From NCBI GenBank assembly GCA_934668875.1, contig CAKUON010000012.1, forward strand, positions 12,590-76,589: 64,000 nucleotides of DNA. Direction: 5' to 3'. The stretch comes from an uncultured Collinsella sp. (GTDB lineage: Bacteria; Actinomycetota; Coriobacteriia; Coriobacteriales; Coriobacteriaceae). The notes under the pieces were generated by a model, which saw nothing but the letters and a program-made list of their open reading frames with translations, was not told the DNA's origin and ran no database searches. Shown in pieces: positions 18,321-26,715 of this stretch (the stretch's first letter is position 1; every line of letters starts with the position of its first letter). The position numbers and the translations under genes were made by a program.

Positions 18321-19334
18321 TTACACCATCGGGATACGGTCGTGGTTGACTTGACTGTAGAACAGGCGCTGAATCTCGGCCGCATCACGTGATTGGCCGA
18401 GCGCCCACATGGTCTTGGCCACGAGCGTCTCGGTGGTCATGTCGTCGCCGCGCAAAATGCCCGAATGATCGGCGTAAGCGCGACCAACCTCATAAACGCC
18501 CAGATCGAGGCCCTCTTCGGGGACCTGTGTGGTCATAACGACGGTGCGGCCCGAATCGACCCAGCGGAAAATTGCGTCTTGGAACGACTCGCCCGACTCA
18601 CCAAACTCGGGGATACCGCCAATGCCAAAGGTCTCTAGGATTACAGCGTCGTAGCTATCGGCAAGGGCGTCCAATATGCCCGGGTTTACGCCGGGCGTGA
18701 GCTTGAGTACAAATACGCGCGGGTCGATGCTGTCGTAGAAACGCACCGGGTTTTCGCCCTGATGCGTGCCGTGAAGCCCGTTGCGCACGATGCGGTCATT
18801 GCGGATATAGGCGATGGGCGGATAGTTGACACTAATGAACGCGTTAAAGCTCATGGTGCGCTGTTTGCGGGCGCGCGTGCCGGCAATGGCTACGCCGCCA
18901 AACACGATTGAAACGTCGTGCGAGTGCTCGTCGAGCGCATAGAGCAGGCTCTGATACAGGTTGAGCTTGGCGTCGGTGAAAGGATTGCCCATGGGCTTTT
19001 GCGATCCGGTGAGCACGATGGGCTTGGGGCTGTCCTGAATCAGATAGGAGAGCGCCGCCGCGGTGTAGCTCATGGTGTCGGTGCCGTGCAGAATCACGAA
19101 GCCGTCGTGGTCGGCATAACCCTCGACGATGACGTCGCGGATACGCATCCAGTCACTGGGGCGCATATTGGTGCTGTCGATGTTCATGGGCTGCACGACG
19201 TCGAGCTCGCAGAGGCCCAAGATCTCGGGTACGCTCTGGGCGAGCTCCTCACCGGTCAGGGCGGGGGAGAGGCCGTTGCCGTCCTCGGTCGATGCGATGG
19301 TGCCGCCCGTGGCGATGAGAAGGATGCGCTTCAT
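18321..19334 (-). CDS. ansA: Type I L-asparaginase
   Basis: A 337-residue cytoplasmic asparaginase that hydrolyses asparagine to aspartate and ammonia. The first catalytic threonine is in ATGGTIAS at residues 7-14 and the second in ILHGTDTMSYTA near 85; the substrate-binding region GSQKPMGNPFTDA also fits type I enzymes. There is no signal peptide, which separates it from the periplasmic type II. I chose ATG 19334 behind AGGA. It stands alone and divergent from guaA. Confidence 0.92.
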   Translation of the reverse strand: MKRILLIATGGTIASTEDGNGLSPALTGEELAQSVPEILGLCELDVVQPMNIDSTNMRPSDWMRIRDVIVEGYADHDGFVILHGTDTMSYTAAALSYLIQDSPKPIVLTGSQKPMGNPFTDAKLNLYQSLLYALDEHSHDVSIVFGGVAIAGTRARKQRTMSFNAFISVNYPPIAYIRNDRIVRNGLHGTHQGENPVRFYDSIDPRVFVLKLTPGVNPGILDALADSYDAVILETFGIGGIPEFGESGESFQDAIFRWVDSGRTVVMTTQVPEEGLDLGVYEVGRAYADHSGILRGDDMTTETLVAKTMWALGQSRDAAEIQRLFYSQVNHDRIPMV

Positions 19335-19601
19335 GCTGGTATTCCTATCGTATTTGCCGCCGCAGAGGCGGAGTCGTTCGGCAGTATTGTGGCACAGGGC
19401 GTCCAATGTTCAAACGTATTACATCATCTGTAACGTTTGGTAACACTTCAATCGCCGTCAAATAGGGCCCAGGTCGTGCGTTTGCCGTGCGCTGATGGCT
19501 GCGAGGGACGAGAAACCCCATATAACGTGTACACTATGAAAGCTGTTTTCGTTTATTCGCGCGGGTGGGCACCGGCTCCCCGCCAACAAGAGGGGGAAAC
19601 C

Positions 19602-21200
19602 ATGGATCAAAAGGCTTCCGCAAAGGTCCTCGTACTCGACTTTGGTGCGCAGTACGGTCAGCTCATTGCCCGTCGCGTCCGCGACCTCAACGTGTATTCC
19701 GAGATTGTCCCCTGCGACATCTCGGCCGATGAGATTCGCGAGATGAACGCCTCTGCGCTCATCCTTTCTGGCGGCCCGGCTTCTGTGTATGCCGAGGACG
19801 CTCCGTCCATCGACCCCGCCATCTTTGACCTGGGCCTTCCCGTCCTGGGCTTTTGCTACGGCCATCAGATCACGGCCGTGACGCTCGGCGGCAAGGTTGG
19901 CCACTCCGAGGTGGGCGAGTACGGCCGCGCCACCATCACGCGTACGGCCGGCGCCAAGCTCTTTAACTCCACGCCTATGGAGCAGACCGTGTGGATGAGC
20001 CACCGCGATGCCGTGTCCGAGGTGCCCGAGGGCTTTACCGTTACCGCCAGCACCGACGTGTGCCCGGTTGCCGCCATGGAGTGCGTCGAGCGCAAGATTT
20101 TCACCACGCAGTTCCACCCCGAGGTCAAGCACTCCGAGTACGGTCAGCAGCTGCTGAGCAACTTCCTGTTTGAGATCTGCGGCCTGGAGCCCAACTGGAG
20201 CATGGACAACCTGGTCGAGACCATGACGGCCGAGTTCCGCGAGAAGGTCGGCGACGACCGCGTGATTCTGGCCCTGTCCGGCGGCGTCGACTCCTCCGTC
20301 GTGGCTGCGCTGGGCGCCCGCGCCGTGGGCAAGCAGATGACCTGCGTGTTCATCAACCACGGTCTGCTGCGCAAGGGCGAGCCCGAGCAGGTGGAGGAGG
20401 TCTTCACCAAGCAGTTTGACGTCGACTTTATCCATGTTCACGCCGAGGACCGCTATGCCGAGCTTCTGGCCGGCGTGACCGAGCCCGAGGAGAAGCGTCG
20501 CATCATCGGCACGCAGTTCTGGAAAGAGTTCTTCGCGGTCGCCCAGCAGCTCGAGTGCGACGGCAAGCCGGTCAAGTACCTGGCTCAGGGCACCATCTAC
20601 CCCGACATCATCGAGTCCGGCGCGCGCAAGACGGGCGGCAAGACGGCCACCATCAAGAGCCACCACAACCTGATTCCGTTCCCCGAGGGCGTGCACTTCG
20701 ACCTCATCGAGCCGCTCGACCACTTCTTTAAGGACGAGGTCCGCGCGCTTGGCCTTGCGCTCGGCCTGCCGGGTCACATCGTGTTCCGCCAGCCCTTCCC
20801 GGGTCCGGGTCTGGCCATCCGCATCATCGGCGCGGTCGACAAGGAGAAGCTCGAGATCCTCAAGAACGCCGACGCCATCGTGCGCGAGGAGCTCGACGCC
20901 TACAACCAGCGTCTGTTTGAGCAGACCGGCGAGCGCAACTCCGAGCACAACTGCTGGCAGTACTTCGCGGTTCTGCCCGACATCAAGTCCGTCGGCGTTA
21001 TGGGCGACGAGCGCACCTACCAGCGTCCGATCATCCTGCGTGCCGTCGAGTCCAGCGATGCCATGACCGCCGACTGGGCCAAGCTGCCCTACGACGTCTT
21101 GGCCCGCATCTCCGGCCGTATCGTGGCCGAGGTTCCCGGCGCCAACCGCGTGTGCTACGACATCACGTCCAAGCCGCCCGCGACCATCGAGTGGGAGTAG
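19602..21200 (+). CDS. guaA: GMP synthase (glutamine-hydrolysing)
   Basis: A 532-residue enzyme making GMP from XMP, glutamine and ATP. The amidotransferase domain has the nucleophile in GFCYGHQ and the His-Glu pair in QFHPEV. The synthetase domain has the PP-loop ALSGGVDSSVVA near residue 225, and the C-terminal dimerisation domain ends in TIEWE. ATG 19602 follows AGAGGGGGAAA. A strong terminator follows 100 bases after the stop. A fragment matching the last 23 codons of this gene occurs at 42660-42731. Confidence 0.97.
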   Translation: MDQKASAKVLVLDFGAQYGQLIARRVRDLNVYSEIVPCDISADEIREMNASALILSGGPASVYAEDAPSIDPAIFDLGLPVLGFCYGHQITAVTLGGKVGHSEVGEYGRATITRTAGAKLFNSTPMEQTVWMSHRDAVSEVPEGFTVTASTDVCPVAAMECVERKIFTTQFHPEVKHSEYGQQLLSNFLFEICGLEPNWSMDNLVETMTAEFREKVGDDRVILALSGGVDSSVVAALGARAVGKQMTCVFINHGLLRKGEPEQVEEVFTKQFDVDFIHVHAEDRYAELLAGVTEPEEKRRIIGTQFWKEFFAVAQQLECDGKPVKYLAQGTIYPDIIESGARKTGGKTATIKSHHNLIPFPEGVHFDLIEPLDHFFKDEVRALGLALGLPGHIVFRQPFPGPGLAIRIIGAVDKEKLEILKNADAIVREELDAYNQRLFEQTGERNSEHNCWQYFAVLPDIKSVGVMGDERTYQRPIILRAVESSDAMTADWAKLPYDVLARISGRIVAEVPGANRVCYDITSKPPATIEWE

Positions 21201-21301
21201 CGGGAACTGTGTTCTGAACTCGCGTTTTAGTGCTGCCGAGTATCGTCTGATGCTGTTTTTACATCGCCGCAAAGCAAAGCCACCAGCGAAATAACGGGAA
21301 T

Positions 21302-21336
21302 AAAGGCCTCCGAACCCTCTGGTTCGGAGGCCTTTT
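21302..21336. terminator. Terminator between guaA and merR gene
   Basis: AAAGGCCTCCGAACC pairs with GGTTCGGAGGCCTTT around CTCT, with T or A runs on both sides, so it can serve both convergent genes. Confidence 0.85.
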
Positions 21337-21394
21337 CCTTGCATTCCTACCCGAAAACGACTCCTCGTCGAAGCCCTCCGAGCATCGGGCGGCA

Positions 21395-21835
21395 CTATCG
21401 AGCGTGGGCGTTCTCGTAGGCCTCTTTAATCTCTGGCGGCAAACCGTCTGGAATCAGCGCCTTCAGCTCAGCCTCGTTATCGCCTTGATTTAGCTGCTCG
21501 TAGTACCAGCATTTGAACTTCAGCATGTCGAGCGCGCGGTTCATGCCCGCGATCTCCGACTCCATGTGGGCCTTCCGCTCCTCGAACATGGCCTTGCGCT
21601 GGGGGTATGTTGATGGGCCCTCTGCGCACCATTCCATGAACAGCCGGATATCCCTGATCTCCATCCCCGCCTTCTTTAGGCATTCGATGACTCGAAGCGC
21701 CTCGAGTTCCTTGTCGCCAAATCGGCGAATGCCGGATGCCCGCTCCAATCCCGGGAACAATCCCTGCTTGTCGTAATATCGCAGCGTTGAAGCGGGCAAA
21801 CCGAACATTTCCGCCACCTGTCCGATTGTGTACAT
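21395..21835 (-). CDS. MerR-family regulator
   Basis: This 146-residue protein has an N-terminal MerR helix-turn-helix (YTIGQVAEMFGLPASTLRYY, residues 2-21), the wing RRFGDKELEALRVI, and a long dimerisation helix. It lacks a C-terminal metal-binding loop, so it resembles the aldehyde- or electrophile-sensing class. It is divergent from a flavodoxin-like gene, with a CCTTGACTTAAAGTCAGG dyad between them. I infer that it activates the flavodoxin/AhpD-cupin pair under electrophile stress. Confidence 0.87.
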   Translation of the reverse strand: MYTIGQVAEMFGLPASTLRYYDKQGLFPGLERASGIRRFGDKELEALRVIECLKKAGMEIRDIRLFMEWCAEGPSTYPQRKAMFEERKAHMESEIAGMNRALDMLKFKCWYYEQLNQGDNEAELKALIPDGLPPEIKEAYENAHAR

Positions 21836-21864
21836 GGCTCCTCCGAAACAATGTCGAATTCATT

Positions 21865-21882
21865 CCTTGACTTAAAGTCAGG
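21865..21882. promoter_or_regulatory. MerR-type dyad
   Basis: CCTTGACTTAAAGTCAGG is an almost perfect inverted repeat containing a TTGACT -35-like hexamer. It lies in the divergent region in front of the flavodoxin-like gene, as is usual for MerR-controlled promoters. Confidence 0.6.
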
Positions 21883-21940
21883 TTTAGGTATTACCTTCAT
21901 TCTCGTCAATGTAAATCGGGAGCGCAAGGGGTGTTCCGTA

Positions 21941-22480
21941 ATGGGCAAGACGGTTTTGATAGTTTCTTCAAGTCCACGAAAGAATGGCAATTCTGAGACG
22001 CTGGCGGAGGCTTTCGCCAACGGCGCGCGGGAGGCAGGTCACAGCGTTGAGACCGTGCGTCTGCGCGAGAAGCAAATGGGCTTCTGCAAGGGCTGCCTTG
22101 CCTGCCTAAAGCTGGGGCACTGCGTCATCCAAGACGATGCCGTGGAAATTGCCGCCAAGATGCACGATGCGGATGTGTTGGTGTTCGCAACGCCCGTCTA
22201 CTACTACAGCGTTTGCGGCCAGCTCAAGACCATGCTGGACCGCGCTAACCCGCTTTTTGGCTCCGATTATGCATTCACCGAGGCATATCTGTTGGCGACG
22301 GCGGCGGAGAACGGGCGCTCGACCTTCGACGGCGCGAAAAAGGCAGTGCAGGGATGGGTTGACTGCTTCTCCCGCTGCACGCTCGCTGGAACGGTTTTCG
22401 CCGGCGGCGTGAACGGCGTGGGCGCAATCGCCGGGCATCCCGCTCTGGAGCAGGCGCGGCGAATGGGCATGGGAATCTAG
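21941..22480 (+). CDS. Flavodoxin-like NAD(P)H-dependent FMN reductase
   Basis: A 179-residue flavoprotein of the iron-sulfur flavoprotein/WrbA-like group. The FMN-phosphate loop SSSPRKNGNSETL is at residues 9-21, and a cysteine-rich loop CKGCLACLKLGHC is where related proteins hold a 4Fe-4S cluster. FATPVYYYSVCGQLKTMLDR is the second FMN-binding strand. I chose ATG 21941 behind AAGGGGTG; upstream in-frame starts would lie in the promoter. It is followed 63 bases later by an AhpD-cupin gene. A likely role is reduction of quinones or other electrophiles. Confidence 0.85.
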   Translation: MGKTVLIVSSSPRKNGNSETLAEAFANGAREAGHSVETVRLREKQMGFCKGCLACLKLGHCVIQDDAVEIAAKMHDADVLVFATPVYYYSVCGQLKTMLDRANPLFGSDYAFTEAYLLATAAENGRSTFDGAKKAVQGWVDCFSRCTLAGTVFAGGVNGVGAIAGHPALEQARRMGMGI

Positions 22481-22543
22481 CCGGGTCGCATGGCCGCGCG
22501 GAAACAGATTTGTGTCAAAACCATCGACAGGAGGAAATCGATC

Positions 22544-23308
22544 ATGGCAATTAAGCAGACGGCGGGCAGAGATGCCCTGGGGGAGTTCGCTCCCAAATTC
22601 GCACAGCTCAACGACGACGTGCTTTTCGGCGAGGTGTGGAGCCGAGAGAGTGAGCTCTCCCTGCGCGACCGCAGCGTGGTGACAGTGGTTGCCCTGATGT
22701 CGCAGGGACTGACGGACTCTTCGTTCAAATATCACCTGACGTCCGCAAAGAACAACGGCGTGACTAAGGCGGAGATAGCGGAGATCCTTACGCACGCGGC
22801 GTTTTACGCAGGCTGGCCCAAGGCATGGGCGGCCTTCCGCATGGCGAAGGAGGTCTGGGCGGACGACGACGCCGCCGACGCAAAGGCGCAGCACCAAAAT
22901 GAGATGGCGTTTCCCATCGGTGCCCCCAACGACGCGTTCGCGAAGTACTTTATCGGTCAAAGCTACCTCGCGCCCCTTTCCACCGAGCAGGTCGGCGTCT
23001 ACAACGTGACGTTCGAGCCTGGTTGCCGCAACAATTGGCACACCCATCACGCCAAAAGCGGCGGCGGGCAGATCCTCGTCTGCGTGGCCGGCCGAGGGTT
23101 TTACCAGGAAGGGGGCAAGCCGGCACAGGAGCTGCGCCCCGGCGACGTGGTCAACATCGCCCCGGGAGTGAAGCACTGGCACGGCGCCGCGCCCGACAGC
23201 TGGTTCTCACATCTCGCGTTGGAGGTTCCGGGCGAGGAGACCTCCGACGAGTGGTTGGAGCCTGTGGGTGATGAGGAATATCTCAAAGCGACTAACAAAG
23301 AGGCTTAA
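22544..23308 (+). CDS. Carboxymuconolactone decarboxylase-like/cupin fusion protein
   Basis: A 254-residue protein with an AhpD/CMD-like helical domain (residues 1-110, including LRDRSVVTVVALMSQG and LTHAAFYAGWP) and a C-terminal cupin (about 135-245) with metal ligands in NNWHTHH and KHWHGAAP. In this form the usual CMD cysteine pair is absent. ATG 22544 follows AGGAGGAAA. A paralogue with the same architecture is at 53972-54724 beside two aldo/keto reductases. The fusion probably handles small reactive carbonyls or peroxides, but no substrate is established. Confidence 0.85.
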   Translation: MAIKQTAGRDALGEFAPKFAQLNDDVLFGEVWSRESELSLRDRSVVTVVALMSQGLTDSSFKYHLTSAKNNGVTKAEIAEILTHAAFYAGWPKAWAAFRMAKEVWADDDAADAKAQHQNEMAFPIGAPNDAFAKYFIGQSYLAPLSTEQVGVYNVTFEPGCRNNWHTHHAKSGGGQILVCVAGRGFYQEGGKPAQELRPGDVVNIAPGVKHWHGAAPDSWFSHLALEVPGEETSDEWLEPVGDEEYLKATNKEA

Positions 23309-23319
23309 GCCTAGTTGCG

Positions 23320-24168
23320 CTACCCGTCGCGTTGCTGTGCCGCCGAGAGCAGCGCGCCCAAATCGGCCCGGATCGCCTCCGCCTTGCTTCCGAGCTGCAG
23401 CGGAGCCGAGTCGCCCGTGATGTTTACGCTCAACAGGTGCGCATCCGGCAGCTTTGCGGTCATGCTCCAGAACGGGAGCGTGATGATGTCCGGGGTCATC
23501 TCGCCCACGCCAAGCTCCAGCAACAGCACACGGCCACTGCTGTGCTCGCGCACAAAGCGCTCGTATCGTTCGAGGTTCTCGCGCCATACCTCGCCTTGCA
23601 AAAACGTGTCGTCGCGCACCCACGGCGTAAACTGCCAGCCGCAGTGCGGGCATCGGGGGACATCCGCGCTTCGGATTTCGAACCCCGCCATGCCCGCAAG
23701 CATGCGCTCGACGTAGGGACTTGCGTCGAAGAGCTCGTCACAGCATGGTTGCTTGCATTGAAGGTGTGCAAAACTCCCCTGGTAGTTGCAGACTCTCTCG
23801 GCGGGAAACGTCTTCTCGACCTGGGTGTCCACGTTGGTGCTCAGGATAAAGTAGTCCTTGTGGGCGATGAGGGAGCGCAGGTCGAGATAGGGCTGTGAGG
23901 CCGGCTCGCTCAGCATGAAATGGATGTATCGCGCGTAGTAGGCCCATTGCTGCTCGAGGCTGGGGTAGAGGTGGTAGAAGCCGTCGAAAAGGCTCTTAAA
24001 GCCAAATGCTCGCTGCCAGTCCTCCATTCCGGCACGCGTCATGCCCGCGCGGTTGTAATGGTTGAACCCGGCGGCGCTCGACATGCCCGAGCCGATGCCG
24101 ACGACGATGGCGTCGGCATCGTCGATAAGGCTTCGAAGCCTATCTGCTGCTCTTTCTAGAGACGGCAT
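23320..24168 (-). CDS. Class M-like sirtuin (third gene of array)
   Basis: This 282-residue SIR2-fold protein uses NAD. GIGSGMSSAAGF near residue 24 is the NAD loop and ILSTNVDTQVEK the Asn-Asp motif. At the place of the usual catalytic His it has Gln (NYQGSF), as in the class M sirtuins that ADP-ribosylate proteins. Zinc ligands are in CKQPCC and CPHC. LELGVGEMTP near the C terminus is shared with the other members here. The start at 24168 follows GAGGAGG and overlaps the middle gene by 13 bases. It is the last gene of a three-sirtuin operon, and its likely role is protein ADP-ribosylation or NAD turnover under stress. Confidence 0.8.
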   Translation of the reverse strand: MPSLERAADRLRSLIDDADAIVVGIGSGMSSAAGFNHYNRAGMTRAGMEDWQRAFGFKSLFDGFYHLYPSLEQQWAYYARYIHFMLSEPASQPYLDLRSLIAHKDYFILSTNVDTQVEKTFPAERVCNYQGSFAHLQCKQPCCDELFDASPYVERMLAGMAGFEIRSADVPRCPHCGWQFTPWVRDDTFLQGEVWRENLERYERFVREHSSGRVLLLELGVGEMTPDIITLPFWSMTAKLPDAHLLSVNITGDSAPLQLGSKAEAIRADLGALLSAAQQRDG

Positions 24169-24854
24169 TGGACGACCTCCTCAAAAGCCGGTGCCATATC
24201 GCCATCAACGAGAATGGTCTCACATGAAGCATCGGGCGCCATGGCCTGGCTGTAGTTGAACACGATATAGGTGGTGTGCTCGCAGGCGTTTGCGATCTGA
24301 GCGAGCATGCGCTTTATGACGCCGTTGTGCAGCCCCACGCCAAGCTCGAGGATGGCAACCCTGTCGTTGCGATGGGTTCGCACAAGGCGCGCAAGCTCTT
24401 CGAGCTGGGCCGCGGCGATGGCGTCTGGATGAGTGAGACGCAGCTCGTCGATCGACGTGCGCGTGCTCCCCTCCGTCTCGAGCACGCGGTTCTCGTCGAA
24501 CCCTGCGCGAGCAAAATGCCCGTCGATATTGCAGGTGATTACGAAAGAGTCCGCATGCTCCGTAAGATGCCGCAGTGTGTTCATGAGCGGGCTGGGCTCA
24601 TATTCGAGATACTCCTTTTGATGGAATCGCTCGGCCCATCGACGTCGCACGTTTGCATCCGGGGAGGCGAGCCCCTGCAGTATGCAGCCGATGCCGTCAG
24701 CCTGAGCGAGGTCCCCGTACGCCTCCCAAAAATGATCATCGGCGCGGAAGAGGTTGAGCCCCTCCGCCATGTCGAGCCCGTTGCTGGCGCCGATGACGAT
24801 CAGATCCGCCTCGGCAAGCGCCCGACCGATGCGAGCGGCCTTTACCGTTTCCAT
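24156..24854 (-). CDS. Degenerate sirtuin-family protein (middle gene of array)
   Basis: This 232-residue member keeps the SIR2 outline (IVIGASNGLDMAEG, ITCNIDGHFARAGF, ILELGVGLHNG) but has changed key sites. The position of the class M Gln reads Glu (LETEGS), and the zinc-binding CxxxCC and CPHC motifs are missing together with about 50 residues. It should therefore lack a structural zinc and may not be catalytic. ATG 24854 lies behind GGAAGG, three bases after the first sirtuin's stop. It could be a regulatory or substrate-binding partner of its neighbours, or an NAD-sensing subunit; this is inference. Confidence 0.75.
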   Translation of the reverse strand: METVKAARIGRALAEADLIVIGASNGLDMAEGLNLFRADDHFWEAYGDLAQADGIGCILQGLASPDANVRRRWAERFHQKEYLEYEPSPLMNTLRHLTEHADSFVITCNIDGHFARAGFDENRVLETEGSTRTSIDELRLTHPDAIAAAQLEELARLVRTHRNDRVAILELGVGLHNGVIKRMLAQIANACEHTTYIVFNYSQAMAPDASCETILVDGDMAPAFEEVVQCRL

Positions 24855-24857
24855 GCG

Positions 24858-25823
24858 CTACCTTCCCAGCGTCTTGCGCACGTCGGCGAGCACGTCGGCG
24901 ATGTCGGCGCGGATCGCCATGCCTCGGCCCTCGATCGCACGGGGCAGAAAGCGTGTCTTGTTGTTCACGGCGATGTAGCTCGCTTGCGGCAACTGCGCCG
25001 TGAGAGCCCAGAACGGCTCCTGGATAAACGCAGGCGTGATGCGACCCACGCCCAGCTCGAGGAAAAGAATCTTCTGATGCGCGTGCGCGTCAAGCCAGTC
25101 AGACGCCTTGCGGTACTGCTCCTCGTAGAGTTCGCCTTGCAAAAAGTTGCCGTAGCCGCGAACCCAGGGGAACGCTTCGGCCCCGCAGTGCGGGCAGCGC
25201 GGCACGAGCTCTGTTGGAACCTCTAGGTCGTCTCCTATGGCCTCGATCATGCGGGAGACGGGCTCGGTCGCATCCCATACGTCATCGGTGCAGCAGCGGG
25301 AGCACTGGAAGAAGCGGTGGTCGCCCTGGATCTCCGCCACCTTCTCCCACGGGTAGATCTTTACGAACTGCGTGTCCTGGTTAGTGGTGAGCACAAAGAA
25401 GTCCTTCTTAGCAAGGATGGCGTCGAGGTCCTTGTAGGGCTTGCGCAGCGGGGCGTTGAGCGTGGTGTCGAGGAAGGTGGCAAGATAGCCCCAGCGCGCC
25501 TCGGCGGTAGGCCAGCGATAGAATGAACCCTCGAAAGCACCCTTGAAGCCATAGCGCTCGGCGAACTTGCCGAAATGCCTACGATAGGTCGCGTTGTCCT
25601 CGTAGTAGAAGTCGCCGCCGCCCGCCGCGGAGAGACCGGAGGCACCGCCCACAAGCACGCAATCGGCCTCCTCGACCATGCGGACAAAGTCCTTGATCTG
25701 CTGGTCGTAGGGCTTGGGCTCGCGGTCACTCAGGTCGTAGGGCGTGCCACCGCCGCGGTAGGCTGCCTGATGGGAAAACGATCGGTTGGTGAGCTCGATA
25801 ACGAGCTGCTCGTACAGAGTCAC
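24858..25823 (-). CDS. Class M-like sirtuin (first gene of array)
   Basis: A 321-residue SIR2-family protein with the NAD loop LVGGASGLSAAGGGDFY, the motif LTTNQDTQFVK (Gln for the usual Val), Gln at the catalytic position (EIQGDH), and zinc ligands in CSRCC and CPHC. FLELGVGRITP matches the others. I chose GTG 25823, six bases after GAAGG. The ATG 51 bases upstream would place the operator inside the gene. It heads a three-gene operon divergent from a TetR regulator and probably adds ADP-ribose to a protein target. Confidence 0.8.
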   Translation of the reverse strand: MTLYEQLVIELTNRSFSHQAAYRGGGTPYDLSDREPKPYDQQIKDFVRMVEEADCVLVGGASGLSAAGGGDFYYEDNATYRRHFGKFAERYGFKGAFEGSFYRWPTAEARWGYLATFLDTTLNAPLRKPYKDLDAILAKKDFFVLTTNQDTQFVKIYPWEKVAEIQGDHRFFQCSRCCTDDVWDATEPVSRMIEAIGDDLEVPTELVPRCPHCGAEAFPWVRGYGNFLQGELYEEQYRKASDWLDAHAHQKILFLELGVGRITPAFIQEPFWALTAQLPQASYIAVNNKTRFLPRAIEGRGMAIRADIADVLADVRKTLGR

Positions 25824-25842
25824 TGGATACCTTCTTTCGGCT

Positions 25843-25862
25843 ATTATAGACAGGTGTCTATA
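25843..25862. promoter_or_regulatory. TetR operator and sirtuin -10 box
   Basis: TATAGACA-GG-TGTCTATA at 25845-25862 is a perfect 8-2-8 palindrome. Its left edge contains TATAAT on the minus strand (25843-25848), a consensus -10 for the sirtuin operon 20 bases upstream of its GTG. A repressor bound here would block that promoter. Confidence 0.75.
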
Positions 25863-25966
25863 AAAAGTATCCATGTTGATTTACGTCAGAGCAATGAACA
25901 GCTTTGAGGCACTGTCGATAAACGAGCGTTTGCTGGACATTGTCGAGCGTTGCAATTGGAGGAGCC

Positions 25967-26521
25967 ATGGAAGTAGGGAAGATCGATCGTCGTCGGCGCT
26001 ATACGCTCTCGGTCATACGGGGGGCGTTCTTCGCGCTGCTGGCCGAGGTCGGCTTCGCGAAGATGACGGTGGCGGATATCTGCCGCCGCGCCGATATCAA
26101 CCGCGGCACGTTCTATCTGCACTACGAGGATAAGTTTGCGCTGCTCGACGCACTTATTGACGAGGCTTTGGCGGCCGTGCCCCCGCTCGAGGGATCGGAG
26201 GCGGATGCCCCCTGCCAGCGCCCGCCGGCAAACGATGACTATTATCTGCTCTACTCGGATGACGACGCGTACGCCCGCGTGGCGCAGCGCGTCATCGAGC
26301 GCGGCGCAGAGCAGATGGTTCCCTCGATCATGGAGAAGACTGGGCTTTCGCGCGGGGATGCTTATCTGCTCTTTGTCCACAGCGTTCAGGGAAACCTCGC
26401 GGTCAACCGCCTGCTCGGTTGGAGGCGGGGACCCGAGTTCGCCCATGCCCAGGAACTGCTCAGCACCTATTCCGAAGGAGGCTTGCGAACGGTATCGGCT
26501 CATCACGATTTCAGTAGTTGA
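25967..26521 (+). CDS. TetR-family regulator
   Basis: A 184-residue protein with an N-terminal TetR helix-turn-helix (FAKMTVADICRRADINRGTFYLHYEDK, residues about 27-53, with the family-typical TFYLHY) and a helical ligand domain. ATG 25967 follows GGAGGA; the open frame runs 27 bases further up without a ribosome site. It faces the sirtuin operon across the perfect palindrome at 25845-25862, which makes it the likely repressor of that array and of itself. The ligand is unknown. Confidence 0.88.
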   Translation: MEVGKIDRRRRYTLSVIRGAFFALLAEVGFAKMTVADICRRADINRGTFYLHYEDKFALLDALIDEALAAVPPLEGSEADAPCQRPPANDDYYLLYSDDDAYARVAQRVIERGAEQMVPSIMEKTGLSRGDAYLLFVHSVQGNLAVNRLLGWRRGPEFAHAQELLSTYSEGGLRTVSAHHDFSS

Positions 26522-26715
26522 TCTTGACTGTGGACTCCTTACAAGTCTTGCTCGAGATCGAGCGGAGACTGGGCCCTGCCGAATCGGAGCTATGGCGACC
26601 AAAAATGTTGCCAGAAGACGCCGTCGACGCTGTTTGCGATGGGGAAGAAACTTCTCGGTGAGTAAAGCTCATCGGAGCGGGGATAGAGCTTTGTCTGCGG
26701 GGTACGAAATGCTGG

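Noticed and set aside
19500..19601. Purine riboswitch before guaA
   Set aside because: The leader is short and lacks the conserved three-way junction core; only a small GC-rich stem is seen.
19458..21395. 645-codon open frame antisense to guaA
   Set aside because: It mirrors the codon bias of guaA, has no family match and no ribosome site; high G+C genes often give long antisense frames.
23320..25823. Sir2-based phage defence (Thoeris, DSR or SIR2-HerA)
   Set aside because: The sirtuins are small class M-like forms with zinc motifs and lack TIR, HerA or large C-terminal partners, so the known defence types do not fit.
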